A stretch of DNA of 64,000 nucleotides from Enterobacter oligotrophicus (GTDB lineage Bacteria; Pseudomonadota; Gammaproteobacteria; Enterobacterales; Enterobacteriaceae), in NCBI RefSeq assembly GCF_009176645.1, contig NZ_AP019007.1, positions 186,001 through 250,000 of the forward strand, in the 5' to 3' direction. The notes under the pieces are model-generated. The model made no database searches. It was not told the DNA's origin and was given only the letters and a program-made list of their open reading frames with translations. This document shows positions 1 to 9,230 of this stretch, piece by piece. The translations under genes and the position numbers were made by a program. Position 1 is the stretch's first letter; each line of letters starts with the position of its first letter.

Positions 1-1559
1 AATCCCGCCGCCGCGACATTCTGGTGGATGACGACGCGCTGTTTGAGTTTTACGACCAGCGCATCAGCCACGATGTCATTTCCGCCCGCCATTTCGACAG
101 CTGGTGGAAGAAAGCCAGCAAAGAGACGCCGGACCTGCTCAACTTTGAAAAGAGCATGTTGATCAAAGAGGGCGCGGAGTCGGTCAGCAAGCTCGACTAC
201 CCGAACTTCTGGCATCAGGGCAACCTCAAGCTGCGGCTGACTTATCAGTTTGAACCGGGCGCAGATGCGGATGGCGTGACGGTACACATCCCGCTGCCGC
301 TGCTAAACCAGGTGGAAGAGAGCGGGTTCGAGTGGCAAATTCCCGGCCTGCGTCGCGAGCTGGTGATTGCGCTGATTAAATCGCTGCCTAAACCGGTGCG
401 CCGTAACTTTGTGCCCGCGCCAAACTATGCGGAAGCGTTTTTAGGCCGCGTGACGCCGCTGGAACTGCCGCTGCTGGACGCGCTGGAGCGTGAATTCCGG
501 CGCATGACCGGCACCACCATCGACCGCGACGACTGGAACTGGGATCAGGTGCCCGATCACCTGAAAATCAGCTTCCGCGTGGTGGACGATAAAAATAAAA
601 AACTGCAGGAAGGCCGTTCGCTGACTGAACTTAAAGACGCCCTGAAGGGCAAAGTGCAGGAGACGCTCTCTGCCGTGGCGGATGACGGCATTGAGCAGAG
701 CGGCTTGCATATCTGGAGCTTTGGTCAGCTTCCAGAAAGCTACGAGCAGAAACGCGGCAACTACAAGGTGAAAGCCTGGCCAGCGCTGGTGGATGAACGC
801 GACAGCGTGGCGATCAAACTCTTTGATAACCCGCAGGAGCAGCAGCAGATGATGTGGCGCGGGCTGCGTCGCTTACTGCTGCTGAACATCCCGTCGCCGA
901 TTAAGTATCTGCATGAGAAGTTACCGAACAAAGCCAAGCTGGGTCTCTACTTCAACCCTTACGGGAAAGTGCTGGATTTGATTGACGACTGCATCTCCTG
1001 CGGCGTGGACAAGCTGATCCACGAGGCGGGCGGTCCTGTCTGGACGGAAGAGGGTTTTGCGAAGCTGCATGACAAAGTGCGCGCCGGGCTGAACGACACC
1101 GTGGTGGATATCGCCAGACAGGTCGAGCAGATCCTCACCGCCGTATTCAATATCAATAAACGCCTGAAAGGGCGTGTGGATATGACCATGGCGCTGGGGC
1201 TGTCTGACGTGAAGGCACAGATGGCGGGGCTGGTGTACCGTGGGTTTGTCACCGGCAACGGCTTCAAACGCCTCGGCGATACGCTGCGTTATCTGCAGGC
1301 GATTGAAAAACGTCTGGAGAAAATGGCTATCGATCCGCATCGGGATCGTGCGCAGATGCTGAAAGTGGAAAACGTGCAGCAGGCGTGGCAGCAGTGGCTG
1401 AACAAACTGCCTCCGGCGCGCCGCGATGATGAGGACGTGCGGGAGATCCGCTGGATGATTGAGGAGCTACGCGTCAGCTTCTTCGCTCAGCAACTGGGTA
1501 CACCGTATCCGATTTCGGATAAGCGTATTTTGCAGGCGATGGAGCAGATTTCCGGTTAA
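1..1559 (+). CDS. hrpA: ATP-dependent RNA helicase HrpA, C-terminal part (5' end outside window)
   Basis: The reading frame is open from base 3, so the gene starts before the window. About 518 C-terminal residues are present of a protein that is about 1300 residues in E. coli. This part corresponds to the C-terminal DUF3418 region that follows the DEAH helicase core; the helicase motifs lie upstream and cannot be seen. E. coli HrpA is a DEAH-box helicase linked to mRNA processing and ribosome rescue. Its position just before ydcF and aldA matches E. coli order, although here an O-methyltransferase and an efflux operon lie between hrpA and ydcF. The first in-frame ATG (base 24) is internal and is not a start. 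Confidence 0.93.
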   Translation, partial: SRRRDILVDDDALFEFYDQRISHDVISARHFDSWWKKASKETPDLLNFEKSMLIKEGAESVSKLDYPNFWHQGNLKLRLTYQFEPGADADGVTVHIPLPLLNQVEESGFEWQIPGLRRELVIALIKSLPKPVRRNFVPAPNYAEAFLGRVTPLELPLLDALEREFRRMTGTTIDRDDWNWDQVPDHLKISFRVVDDKNKKLQEGRSLTELKDALKGKVQETLSAVADDGIEQSGLHIWSFGQLPESYEQKRGNYKVKAWPALVDERDSVAIKLFDNPQEQQQMMWRGLRRLLLLNIPSPIKYLHEKLPNKAKLGLYFNPYGKVLDLIDDCISCGVDKLIHEAGGPVWTEEGFAKLHDKVRAGLNDTVVDIARQVEQILTAVFNINKRLKGRVDMTMALGLSDVKAQMAGLVYRGFVTGNGFKRLGDTLRYLQAIEKRLEKMAIDPHRDRAQMLKVENVQQAWQQWLNKLPPARRDDEDVREIRWMIEELRVSFFAQQLGTPYPISDKRILQAMEQISG

Positions 1560-1565
1560 AACCCT

Positions 1566-1640
1566 TGCCCGGTGGCGCTGCGCTTACCGGGCCTACGGAA
1601 GAAAATGTAGGTCGGGTAAGGCGTAGCCGCCACCCGGCTG
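1566..1640. repeat. Paired REP-like palindromes
   Basis: Two GC-rich units lie head to head: a cccggtggcgctgcgcttac-type unit and an inverted gtcgggtaaggcgtagccgc-type unit. They sit between the convergent ends of hrpA and the O-methyltransferase gene. Similar units recur at 10965, 18465, 30051, 52428 and 56838. This is the usual REP/BIME arrangement and probably also acts as a transcript-end stem. Confidence 0.75.
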
Positions 1641-1641
1641 G

Positions 1642-2301
1642 TTATCGTTCCACCATTGCCAGCGTAAACCCGTCCCAACCCTTAACCCCCACCGTTTGCA
1701 ATGCGGTGGCGGTTAAACGCGGATTATCCCCAGTCATCTCGATAAACCGTCGCACCCCCTGCACGCGCGGGTCGTCGCTTTGCCCGTTAATCACTTCGCC
1801 ATCGCGCACCACGTTATCGCCGATAATCACCGTGCCGGGGCGGGAATAGTACAGCGCCCATTCCAGATAACCGGGGTTGTTCGGCTTATCTGCATCGATA
1901 AAAATCAGATCAAACGGAGGAATATCGCCAAGTTGCTCCAGCGATTTGAGCGCTGCGCCTTCAATTAACTCTATACGATCGTTCAACCCCGCCAGGCTGA
2001 TATTCTGGCGTGCAACCTCGGCATGCGTGGGGTCAGCTTCAAGCGTAATCAGCTTACCGTCCGGTGGCAGGGCGCGCGCCATCCAGATTGAACTGTAGGC
2101 ACCGAGCGTACCGATCTCCAGAACACGCCTTGCCTGAGTCATACGAACAAACAATGCCAGCAGTTGCCCCTGATTGGCGGCAACATCGTGCTCAGGCAAA
2201 CCAGCGCGTTTGTTGTTTTCAAGAACCTGCTGGAGTACCTCATCCTCAGGGATAAGCGAAGAAATCATGTAATTATCTACTGCAGACCACGGTTGTTGCA
2301 T
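1642..2301 (-). CDS. Class I SAM-dependent O-methyltransferase (family 3, COMT-like)
   Basis: This 219-residue protein has the layout of small cation-dependent O-methyltransferases. The SAM loop VLEIGTLGAYSS is near residue 60, the acidic LEAD that holds the SAM ribose is near 86, and a metal-binding IFIDADKPN segment is near 133-141. Such enzymes methylate catechol-type hydroxyls with SAM, but the substrate here is unknown. The protein is cytosolic, with no signal peptide. A TAAGGAG-type ribosome site lies just before the ATG at 2301. It reads in the same direction as the efflux operon that ends at 2398-6540 upstream, 97 bases away, and could be co-transcribed with it. No close E. coli K-12 counterpart at this position is recalled. 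Confidence 0.85.
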   Translation of the reverse strand: MQQPWSAVDNYMISSLIPEDEVLQQVLENNKRAGLPEHDVAANQGQLLALFVRMTQARRVLEIGTLGAYSSIWMARALPPDGKLITLEADPTHAEVARQNISLAGLNDRIELIEGAALKSLEQLGDIPPFDLIFIDADKPNNPGYLEWALYYSRPGTVIIGDNVVRDGEVINGQSDDPRVQGVRRFIEMTGDNPRLTATALQTVGVKGWDGFTLAMVER

Positions 2302-2340
2302 AGATTGACTCCTTAGGGGAAATTGCCGGGTGCCGGTTTT

Positions 2341-2384
2341 CTCCCTCTCCCATTGGGAGAGGGGCGGGGTGAGGGGCGGGGTGA
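2341..2384. repeat. CCCTCTCCC/GGGAGAGGG palindromic repeat
   Basis: The unit contains ccctctcccattgggagagg followed by two copies of ggggcggggtga. This kind of stem is widespread between genes in enterobacteria. It lies between the efflux operon and the O-methyltransferase gene and may end or attenuate the operon transcript. Confidence 0.6.
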
Positions 2385-2397
2385 GAACACTTCTGAT

Positions 2398-3777
2398 TCA
2401 CGCGTTCTTCCATCCGCCGCCCAGCGCTTTATATAAATCAATCTGCGCCAGCAGCAGGTTATTTTTCACTTGTACCACGCTGGTCTGCACCGAGAACAGC
2501 GTGCGCTGGGCATCCAGTACATCCAGATAAGACGAGTAGCCATTGCGATAGCGGTTCTGCGCAATGCGCAGCGTCTCCTGCGCCACATCCTGCTGCGCCA
2601 GCAGCTCCGTCAGTTGTTCCTGATAGCGCGTAATGGCGTCGAGACTGTCGTTCACCTCAGCAAACGCATTGCGCACGGTTTTTTCATAGCTGTAGAGCGC
2701 CTGATTGCGCTGGGACTGGGAAATATCCACCTGTGCGTTCAGCGCCTGACGGTTCAGCAGTGGGGCGAGAATACTGCCACCCACGCTCCAGAGCTGCAGC
2801 GGGTTATCCAGTAAACCGGAGAGCGTGCGATCCTGTATCGATCCCGTTGCCGTCAGGTTGATCGACGGCAGCAGGCTGGCGCGCGATGCCGCAAGTGTGG
2901 CATCTGCCGCAATCAACTGCCGTTCGGCCTGAACGATATCCGGACGACGGTTAAGCAGCGTGGAAGGTAATTGCGAAGGGAGTTTCAAGGGCGTCAGTGA
3001 GTCGAAATGTTTACTGCGTACCACGTCGCCGGGGTTACTGCCCAGCAGCAGGCTCAGGGCGTTCTCCTGCTGCGCAATCTGGTGCTGCAGCAGAGGAACC
3101 TGCGCCCGCGTGGCGCGTAACTCAGAATCTGACTGCATCAATTCCAGGCGTGAGCTGTAGCCCGTTTCAAACTGACGTTTGGCGAGATTGAACGCCTCTT
3201 CGCGGGATTTCAGCGTGGATTCAGTAACGCGAAGCTGTTCATCCAGCGAAAGCAGGGTGACATACCCGGAGGCCACCGAGGATGCGACGGTCAAATCAGC
3301 CGCGACCGCCGCCGCTTTTTGTGCCTCCAGCGACGCTTCGGCGGCATTAGCGGTGCTACGGTTTACGCCCCAGATATCGACGTCATAGCTTGCGGTCAGG
3401 CTACCTTTGTACAGCGTACCGTATACAGGCAGCCCGGTGGCGGCAGATTGTGAACGAGCGCGCGAGCCCGTCACACCGGCATCCAGCGACGGAAACAGGC
3501 TGCCGTCAGCAGCGTACACCCGTGCCTGATACTCATTGATACGTTCGCGGGCAATCAGCACGTCGCTGTTGTTCTTAAGCGCCTGATCCACGTAGCGGTT
3601 AAGGTCGTTGTCGTGAAAATTGCGCCACCAGAGTTGCTCCGCCGGGCTGGTCGGCCCGGTAGCCGCACGCCACTGGGCGGGGATTTGCAGGGACGGTTGC
3701 ACAGGTTTAACGTCGACCGACTGGCATCCGGCCAGCGTTACGGCGATTATCAGGCCAGCTATCGGGCGAAGCGTCAT
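2398..3777 (-). CDS. Outer-membrane factor lipoprotein of a tripartite efflux pump (NodT family)
   Basis: This 459-residue protein is the outer-membrane channel of the pump encoded with the next two genes. It begins with a lipoprotein signal whose lipobox LAGC gives Cys18 as the lipid anchor. Two OEP/TolC-type helical repeats follow, with the typical FETGYSSRLELM and YRNGYSSYLDVLDAQ segments near residues 208 and 415. NodT-type channels trimerise to form a periplasm-spanning duct. The start overlaps the stop of the HlyD gene by four bases (ATGA), so the two are translationally coupled. A dedicated channel means the pump need not borrow TolC. The substrate is unknown. Confidence 0.92.
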   Translation of the reverse strand: MTLRPIAGLIIAVTLAGCQSVDVKPVQPSLQIPAQWRAATGPTSPAEQLWWRNFHDNDLNRYVDQALKNNSDVLIARERINEYQARVYAADGSLFPSLDAGVTGSRARSQSAATGLPVYGTLYKGSLTASYDVDIWGVNRSTANAAEASLEAQKAAAVAADLTVASSVASGYVTLLSLDEQLRVTESTLKSREEAFNLAKRQFETGYSSRLELMQSDSELRATRAQVPLLQHQIAQQENALSLLLGSNPGDVVRSKHFDSLTPLKLPSQLPSTLLNRRPDIVQAERQLIAADATLAASRASLLPSINLTATGSIQDRTLSGLLDNPLQLWSVGGSILAPLLNRQALNAQVDISQSQRNQALYSYEKTVRNAFAEVNDSLDAITRYQEQLTELLAQQDVAQETLRIAQNRYRNGYSSYLDVLDAQRTLFSVQTSVVQVKNNLLLAQIDLYKALGGGWKNA

Positions 3778-4856
3778 TGTTGCGCCTCGCGTGTGTCAAT
3801 GGTCACCTGCACTGACATACCGGGGCGGAGCCGCGCTGACTCTTCGGGTTTACCCAGCACTTCGATGCGCACCGGAATGCGCTGGGCGATTTTCACAAAG
3901 TTGCCTGTGGCATTATCTGGCGAAATGGCGCTGAATTCGACGCCGGTTGCCGGAGAGATACTTTCTACCCGGCCAGTGTAGGCTTTATCGTTTAACGCAT
4001 CGACGGTGAAGGTTACCGGCTGGCCGACGCGTAAATTCGCGAGCTGCGTCTCTTTAATATTGGCGATCACCCAGTGCTGCGGCGGTACAAGTGTGGTGAG
4101 GTGAGTACCCGCGGTGACGTAAGCTCCGAGGCGGACGGCAATCTGACCAAGCTGGCCGTCACGCGGGGCGACAATTCGGGTGTTTTGCAGGTCAATCTGC
4201 GCCAGTTCCAGCGCCGCTTTAGCGTTTTCAACATCCGCCTCCAGCGAACCGCGATTCACAATGACCGTCTGCAGATCCTGACGCGACATCTCAAGCGTGG
4301 CTTTGGCCTGGTCGATATCAGCATTGCCCTGAGCGGCACTTGCCAGTGCGGCGTCGCGCTCACGAACGGAGAGTGAGCCGTCTGCTGTCAGATCTTTTAC
4401 GCGCTTTAAATCCGCCTGGGTTTTCAGACTCTGGGCGCGGGCATTTTTCAACGCCGCCTCGTTTCTGGCGATGACGGCTTCAGCGCTTTTACGTTGCTGG
4501 AGATTGTTATTAAGCGCGGCAATTTTCATTGCCAACTGGGCTTCGGCCTGATGCACGCGCTGGCGATAGATGCGGTCATCAATCTGCAGCAGCAGGTCAC
4601 CTTTTTTAACCTGCACAAAATCCTTCACCTTCACCTCGGTGATATAGCCATTAACCTGCGGACTGATAAACGTCGTCTGGCCGCGCACGTAGGCGTTATC
4701 GGTAAACTGCGCGTGCCGGGTGAAGGGCGGTAGCTGCCAGGCGTAAAGGATCACCAGCACGCCGACAATCCCGATTGCCGCTGCGGTGAAAACAGAAACA
4801 ATGCGCACATTTTTGCGGGTATTGGCCTGCTCTTTGGCGGCATCCTGCTGACTCAT
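3774..4856 (-). CDS. HlyD/EmrA-type periplasmic adaptor protein
   Basis: This 360-residue membrane-fusion protein has a single N-terminal transmembrane helix near residues 18-41. A biotinyl-lipoyl half-motif with YVRGQTTFISPQVNGYI is near 56-73. A long coiled-coil hairpin spans about 95-220, and the second lipoyl half contains IVAPRDGQLGQI near 230. It bridges the inner-membrane MFS pump and the outer-membrane channel. It is the middle gene of the operon, 31 bases after the MFS gene and overlapping the channel gene by four bases. The EmrA/AaeA/MdtN families are the nearest known type; the exact subfamily is not settled. Confidence 0.92.
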   Translation of the reverse strand: MSQQDAAKEQANTRKNVRIVSVFTAAAIGIVGVLVILYAWQLPPFTRHAQFTDNAYVRGQTTFISPQVNGYITEVKVKDFVQVKKGDLLLQIDDRIYRQRVHQAEAQLAMKIAALNNNLQQRKSAEAVIARNEAALKNARAQSLKTQADLKRVKDLTADGSLSVRERDAALASAAQGNADIDQAKATLEMSRQDLQTVIVNRGSLEADVENAKAALELAQIDLQNTRIVAPRDGQLGQIAVRLGAYVTAGTHLTTLVPPQHWVIANIKETQLANLRVGQPVTFTVDALNDKAYTGRVESISPATGVEFSAISPDNATGNFVKIAQRIPVRIEVLGKPEESARLRPGMSVQVTIDTREAQQ

Positions 4857-4887
4857 AACATCTCCAGAGAAATCATTGTAATATCCA

Positions 4888-6540
4888 TCATTTATTGCCA
4901 GTAGCCTTCTTCAGGGCCATACGGGCGGTGATGCGCAGGCGCAGCAAGCGCCATAAAATCCACACCAGCGTGGCGGCGGCAATGGCTGCCGTCAGAAGGT
5001 AAGTATCGTTGTAAGCCAGAATGTTTGCCTCAAGGGTTGTGACCGTCTGAAGCTGAGTGATGGCCTGCGTGCTGAGCAGCGAGCTGTCACCAATCAGGCT
5101 CCGGTACAGCTGGGTGTAAGCCTGAATCCGCTCATTCACCAGCGGGTTCAGCGTTGTGAGTTGATCCGCCAGCAGGCTGGAGTGGTATTTTTCGCGCCAG
5201 GTCTGGAACGTGCCCAGAACGGCTGAGCCGAGAAGCCCGCCGATATTCTGACTCATGCCGAACAGCACAGAGAAACTGACCAGATTACGCGGGTCGGCAA
5301 TCACGCCACCAATGCCGGCCAGCATCGCCGGGGCGAGGAAGAACGCGCTACCGAAGCCGAGCAGGAACTGGCTGAGCATCAGTTGATCCGGGCGGGTGAG
5401 ATTGCTGGAATGGCTGTCCAGCAGCGAGGCGATAATCATGAGCAGCAGCGAAGTGACTATAGGCCACGCCAGTTTCGTCGGTTTTATCGTGAGACAGCTG
5501 GCGACGATACCGCAGACGATCCCGGCGAAAATCGACCATGCCAGGTGGGTCATCTGCTCATTTTGCAGCCCGACAAACTGTAGCCAGCCAATCACACCGG
5601 TGTTCTGTTCCGCCAGGACGATGCGGATCAGCAGCATAATCAGCCCCAGGCGCACGATACTGCCGCTCGACAGCCAGCGGGTATTGAGCAGGGGATTGCT
5701 GCGGTTATGCTCAAACACAATGGCGGAGACAATTAAGACCAGCGAGAGCGCCAGCGACCAGCCAATCCACGGCGCTTCAAACCACCAGTCAAGGCGGCCT
5801 AGCGACAGCACCGCGCACAGGAGCGCCATCCCCGGAGCCAGCAGAAAGAAGGTAATGAAATCTTTTTTCTCGAATACCTTGCGCCTGTCACCCGGCGGCA
5901 GCTTCAGCGCCATCACGCAGGCCAGCGATATCAGCGCCAGGCCCAGCTCAAAGAAGTACAGCCCGCGCCACTCGTCAAGCTGCAACAGTTCGGTGGAAAA
6001 CAGCCGGGCCAGGGGGATAGCAAGAGATGAGCCGGTGATGCCGATGGTCAGTGCCTTCAGGCGGTGCTTCGCGGGCCAGGCCTGAATTTGATAGTAGATG
6101 CCCAGCGAACTAAGCGCGGCGGCCACCATGCCGTGCGCCGCGCGGACCATCAGGGCGGAGCTAAGATCGTTCACAAACAGGTGGAAAAAGGTCACCAGCA
6201 CATACAGCACCAGAAAACCTTCGGTAAACGCCCGCAGACCGTATTGCTGGCGAAACTTCACCAGTAAAAGGTTAATCGAGACGTTAGTCATCACATAGAC
6301 AGCAGGCAACCAGGCGATCTCGGTAGACCACGCCGCAAAAGTGCCCTGCAGATTTTGCAGATTGGCGGTGACCACCGCGTTCCCCAGCGCACCCGTCAGG
6401 CACACCAGTAAACCGACGACGCCATAGGCAACCCGTTTCGGCGTGCTGTGCACCGGCGTGGAAGGCGAACCGAGCAGAGCGGGTTTTTCATGTGGCTGCC
6501 ACTCGCGAGGAGCATAAGGATCGCGTTGGGGCAGGCGCAT
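4888..6540 (-). CDS. DHA2-type (14-helix) MFS drug transporter, EmrB-like
   Basis: This 550-residue inner-membrane protein has many hydrophobic segments, compatible with 14 helices, and a hydrophilic N-terminal tail of about 35 residues. It is first in the operon and is followed by its adaptor and channel, so it should drive proton-coupled export across both membranes. A large periplasmic loop near residues 450-505, before the last helix, is typical of DHA2 pumps. The ATG at 6540 has only a weak ribosome site (AAAGG about 11 bases upstream). No regulator gene is adjacent. Substrates cannot be read from sequence; aromatic acids, dyes or antibiotics are known for relatives. Confidence 0.9.
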   Translation of the reverse strand: MRLPQRDPYAPREWQPHEKPALLGSPSTPVHSTPKRVAYGVVGLLVCLTGALGNAVVTANLQNLQGTFAAWSTEIAWLPAVYVMTNVSINLLLVKFRQQYGLRAFTEGFLVLYVLVTFFHLFVNDLSSALMVRAAHGMVAAALSSLGIYYQIQAWPAKHRLKALTIGITGSSLAIPLARLFSTELLQLDEWRGLYFFELGLALISLACVMALKLPPGDRRKVFEKKDFITFFLLAPGMALLCAVLSLGRLDWWFEAPWIGWSLALSLVLIVSAIVFEHNRSNPLLNTRWLSSGSIVRLGLIMLLIRIVLAEQNTGVIGWLQFVGLQNEQMTHLAWSIFAGIVCGIVASCLTIKPTKLAWPIVTSLLLMIIASLLDSHSSNLTRPDQLMLSQFLLGFGSAFFLAPAMLAGIGGVIADPRNLVSFSVLFGMSQNIGGLLGSAVLGTFQTWREKYHSSLLADQLTTLNPLVNERIQAYTQLYRSLIGDSSLLSTQAITQLQTVTTLEANILAYNDTYLLTAAIAAATLVWILWRLLRLRITARMALKKATGNK

Positions 6541-6601
6541 AACGTCGTTTACCTTTGAAAAATGGAATAGTTAGTGGGCTAATGATTCTACGTCTGACGC
6601 A

Positions 6602-6626
6602 AATCATAATTCAAGTGAATATGATT
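6602..6626. promoter_or_regulatory. Dyad in the efflux operon/ydcF divergent region
   Basis: AATCATA and TATGATT flank an inner ATTCA-AG-TGAAT. Together they form an AT-rich near-palindrome about 60 bases upstream of the efflux operon and 135 bases upstream of ydcF. It could be an operator for an unlinked regulator. The two symmetry axes differ by half a base, so this is a weak call. Confidence 0.3.
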
Positions 6627-6760
6627 ATGACATGTTACGCCATTGAAGCAGAAAAATGAGAGAATAGCGGTATGACGGGCGCGCTGGCTTTCAGAGAGAT
6701 CTCCTTTTCAGCGCTAATGAATGCGGTACGCTTTTCCCTGAAAGCTGTAAGGAGGTAACG

Positions 6761-7555
6761 ATGATACCGACAATTTTCCCTTGTCTCCCGGATGCGACGC
6801 TCAGCGCCGTTAATACGGTGGGGCAGTGGCTGGCGCAGGATGACCTGCAAAGCGATCGGCCTGTGGATGTGGTCATTCTGACAGGTAACGCCGTGATCCC
6901 AACTATAGACGCGGCCTGCAGAGTGTCGGCAGAACAGAATGTGCCGCTACTCATAAGCGGTGGGATTGGGCATTCCACTACCTTCCTGTATGCCGCCATT
7001 GCGAAGCATCCCCGCTATAACACGCTTCCGACCACAGGCCGCGCTGAGGCAGCGATCCTGGCGGATATCGCAACGCGTTTCTGGAAAATCCCGGCGGAGC
7101 GGGTGCTGGTAGAAGATCAGTCCACCAACTGCGGCGAGAATGCACGCTTTAGCTGGGATATGATCAAACACCGCGGGTTGGAAGCTGAGCGTGTGCTGGT
7201 GGTGCAGGACCCAACCATGCAACGCCGCACGATGGCGACCTTTGCGCGCGTATGTCAGGACGAACCGGCCTCTCCGACGTGGGTGAGCCATCCGGGGCTG
7301 ACACCCGTGCTGCAAAATGGCGATAACGGTCTGCGGTTTAGCGGCGTGAATAAAGGACTGTGGCCCGTTGAACGCTATTTGTCGCTGGTACTGGGTGAAC
7401 TCCCGCGTCTGCGGGATGACATTAACGGCTATGGTCCCGCGGGGCGCGATTTTATTACCCATGTGGATATTCCTGCCGATGTTGATGCCGCGTGGCATGT
7501 TTTGCGTAATGACGTCATTCTCACCGACGCGCTGGCAAGCCGTTCTCTGCTTTAA
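6761..7555 (+). CDS. ydcF: DUF218 (YdcF-like) protein
   Basis: The 264-residue product matches E. coli YdcF (266 residues) in length and in position before aldA. DUF218 proteins have a Rossmann-like fold. Visible family features are the VVILTGNAV segment near residue 37, the GGIGHS loop near 68 and the EDQSTNCGENARFS block near 122-135. E. coli YdcF has been reported to bind SAM; its physiological role is not established. A good ribosome site (aaggagg, six bases before the ATG) supports this start. The gene is monocistronic, with about 200 bases before aldA. Confidence 0.92.
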   Translation: MIPTIFPCLPDATLSAVNTVGQWLAQDDLQSDRPVDVVILTGNAVIPTIDAACRVSAEQNVPLLISGGIGHSTTFLYAAIAKHPRYNTLPTTGRAEAAILADIATRFWKIPAERVLVEDQSTNCGENARFSWDMIKHRGLEAERVLVVQDPTMQRRTMATFARVCQDEPASPTWVSHPGLTPVLQNGDNGLRFSGVNKGLWPVERYLSLVLGELPRLRDDINGYGPAGRDFITHVDIPADVDAAWHVLRNDVILTDALASRSLL

Positions 7556-7643
7556 TCTGTTGCCCGTTTGCGCTCTCTTTTTCGCAAACGGGCACTTTAT
7601 GTTGCCGGTTTGTAACTTAAATATTCGGCTGACCCGATTCTTC

Positions 7644-7659
7644 TATGAGATATCTCACA
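7644..7659 (+). promoter_or_regulatory. CRP-type site upstream of aldA
   Basis: TATGA-N6-TCACA matches the CRP half-sites (TGTGA-N6-TCACA) at nine of ten positions and lies about 95 bases before the aldA start. E. coli aldA is known to be CRP-dependent, which agrees with this placement. Confidence 0.6.
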
Positions 7660-7753
7660 AAAACAGCCTGATAGAGTAGGAATGTGACGCTGTAATTGTA
7701 GTTTTTAACAATGAATTTACTTGTTGAAAACAGCGTAATTACAGGAGCAGGTC

Positions 7754-9193
7754 ATGACAGTACCCGTACAACATCCTATGTATATCGACGGACAGTTTGT
7801 TGCCTGGCAGGGTGATGCCTGGATTGATGTGATCAATCCGGCCACCGAAGAGGTCATTTCCCGTATTCCCGATGGTTGTGCCGACGATGCGCGCAAAGCG
7901 ATTGACGCGGCCGAGCGCGCGCAGGCTGGCTGGGAAGCGCTGCCCGCCATCGAACGTGCTCACTGGTTGCGTAAAATCTCTGCCGGGATACGTGAGCGCG
8001 TCAGTGAGATCAGCGCCTTAATTGTGGCCGAAGGCGGCAAAATTCAGCAACTGGCGGAAGTCGAAGTGAATTTTACCGCCGACTACATCGACTACATGGC
8101 CGAGTGGGCGCGCCGTTACGAAGGGGAGATTATCCAGAGCGATCGTCCTGGCGAAAATATCCTGGTCTTTAAACGTGCGCTCGGCGTCACTACCGGCATT
8201 CTGCCGTGGAACTTCCCGTTCTTCCTGATTGCCCGCAAGCTCGCTCCGGCACTGCTGACCGGCAATACCATCGTCATCAAACCGAGCGAATTTACGCCGA
8301 ACAACGCCATTGCGTTCGCCAAAATTGTTGACGACATCGGGCTGCCGAAAGGGGTCTTTAACCTGGTGCTGGGGCGCGGTGAAACCGTGGGGCAGGAACT
8401 GGCAGGTAACCCGAAAGTGGCGATGGTGAGCATGACCGGTAGCGTCGTTGCGGGCGAAAAGATTATGGCGGCGGCAGCAAAGAATATCACCAAAGTGGGT
8501 CTGGAACTGGGGGGGAAAGCACCGGCGATTGTGATGGACGATGCCGACCTTGAGCTGGCGGTGAAAGCCATTGTTGATTCCCGTATGATCAACACAGGGC
8601 AGGTGTGTAACTGCGCTGAACGCGTTTATGTGCAAAAGGGGATTTACGATCGCTTTGTGAACCGTCTGGGCGAGGCGATGAAAGCCGTACAATTTGGCAA
8701 CCCGGCTGAGCGCACCGATATCGCTATGGGGCCGCTGATCAACGCTGCTGCACTTGAGCGCGTCGAGCAGAAAGTGGCGCGCGCGGTACAGGAGGGGGCG
8801 AAAGTGGTGCTCGGCGGTAAAGCGGTTGAGGGGAAAGGGTACTTCTATCCGCCAACGCTGTTGCTGGACGTGCGTCAGGATATGGCGATCATGCATGAAG
8901 AGACGTTTGGCCCGGTTCTGCCGGTGGTCGCCTTTGACACGCTGGAAGAGGCACTGAAGATGGCCAACGACAGCGATTACGGTTTAACCTCTTCTGTTTA
9001 TACGCAGGATCTTAACGTTGCCATGAAAGCGATTAAGGGGCTGAAGTTCGGTGAAACCTACATTAACCGCGAGAACTTTGAAGCGATGCAAGGGTTCCAC
9101 GCCGGCTGGCGTAAATCCGGTATTGGTGGCGCGGACGGAAAGCACGGGCTGAATGAGTACCTGCAGACGCAGGTGGTCTATTTGCAGTCTTAA
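7754..9193 (+). CDS. aldA: Lactaldehyde/glycolaldehyde dehydrogenase AldA
   Basis: This 479-residue NAD-dependent aldehyde dehydrogenase oxidises L-lactaldehyde (fucose and rhamnose breakdown) and glycolaldehyde. The length equals that of E. coli AldA. The catalytic Cys285 lies in NTGQVCNCAERV, the general base Glu251 in LELGGK, the oxyanion Asn in ILPWNFPFF near residue 149-157, and the cofactor loop in SMTGSVVAGE near 226. It lies between ydcF and a convergent gapC, as in E. coli. The ribosome site ACAGGAGCAGG precedes the ATG. A CRP-type site upstream suggests catabolite control. Confidence 0.97.
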   Translation: MTVPVQHPMYIDGQFVAWQGDAWIDVINPATEEVISRIPDGCADDARKAIDAAERAQAGWEALPAIERAHWLRKISAGIRERVSEISALIVAEGGKIQQLAEVEVNFTADYIDYMAEWARRYEGEIIQSDRPGENILVFKRALGVTTGILPWNFPFFLIARKLAPALLTGNTIVIKPSEFTPNNAIAFAKIVDDIGLPKGVFNLVLGRGETVGQELAGNPKVAMVSMTGSVVAGEKIMAAAAKNITKVGLELGGKAPAIVMDDADLELAVKAIVDSRMINTGQVCNCAERVYVQKGIYDRFVNRLGEAMKAVQFGNPAERTDIAMGPLINAAALERVEQKVARAVQEGAKVVLGGKAVEGKGYFYPPTLLLDVRQDMAIMHEETFGPVLPVVAFDTLEEALKMANDSDYGLTSSVYTQDLNVAMKAIKGLKFGETYINRENFEAMQGFHAGWRKSGIGGADGKHGLNEYLQTQVVYLQS

Positions 9194-9199
9194 TCAGAT

Positions 9200-9225
9200 G
9201 ATCCCCTCTCCGGTGAGAGGGGATC
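9200..9225. terminator. Stem-loop between convergent aldA and gapC
   Basis: GATCCCCTCT and AGAGGGGATC form a perfect 10-base stem with a six-base loop. It sits between the two converging stop codons. There is no clear T-run, so termination is inferred from the stem and the position. Confidence 0.5.
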
Positions 9226-9230
9226 GCGAA

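Noticed and set aside
8018..8896. Long open frame antisense to aldA (292 codons)
   Set aside because: It is a GC-rich shadow of a highly conserved gene, with no ribosome site and His/Arg-rich composition.
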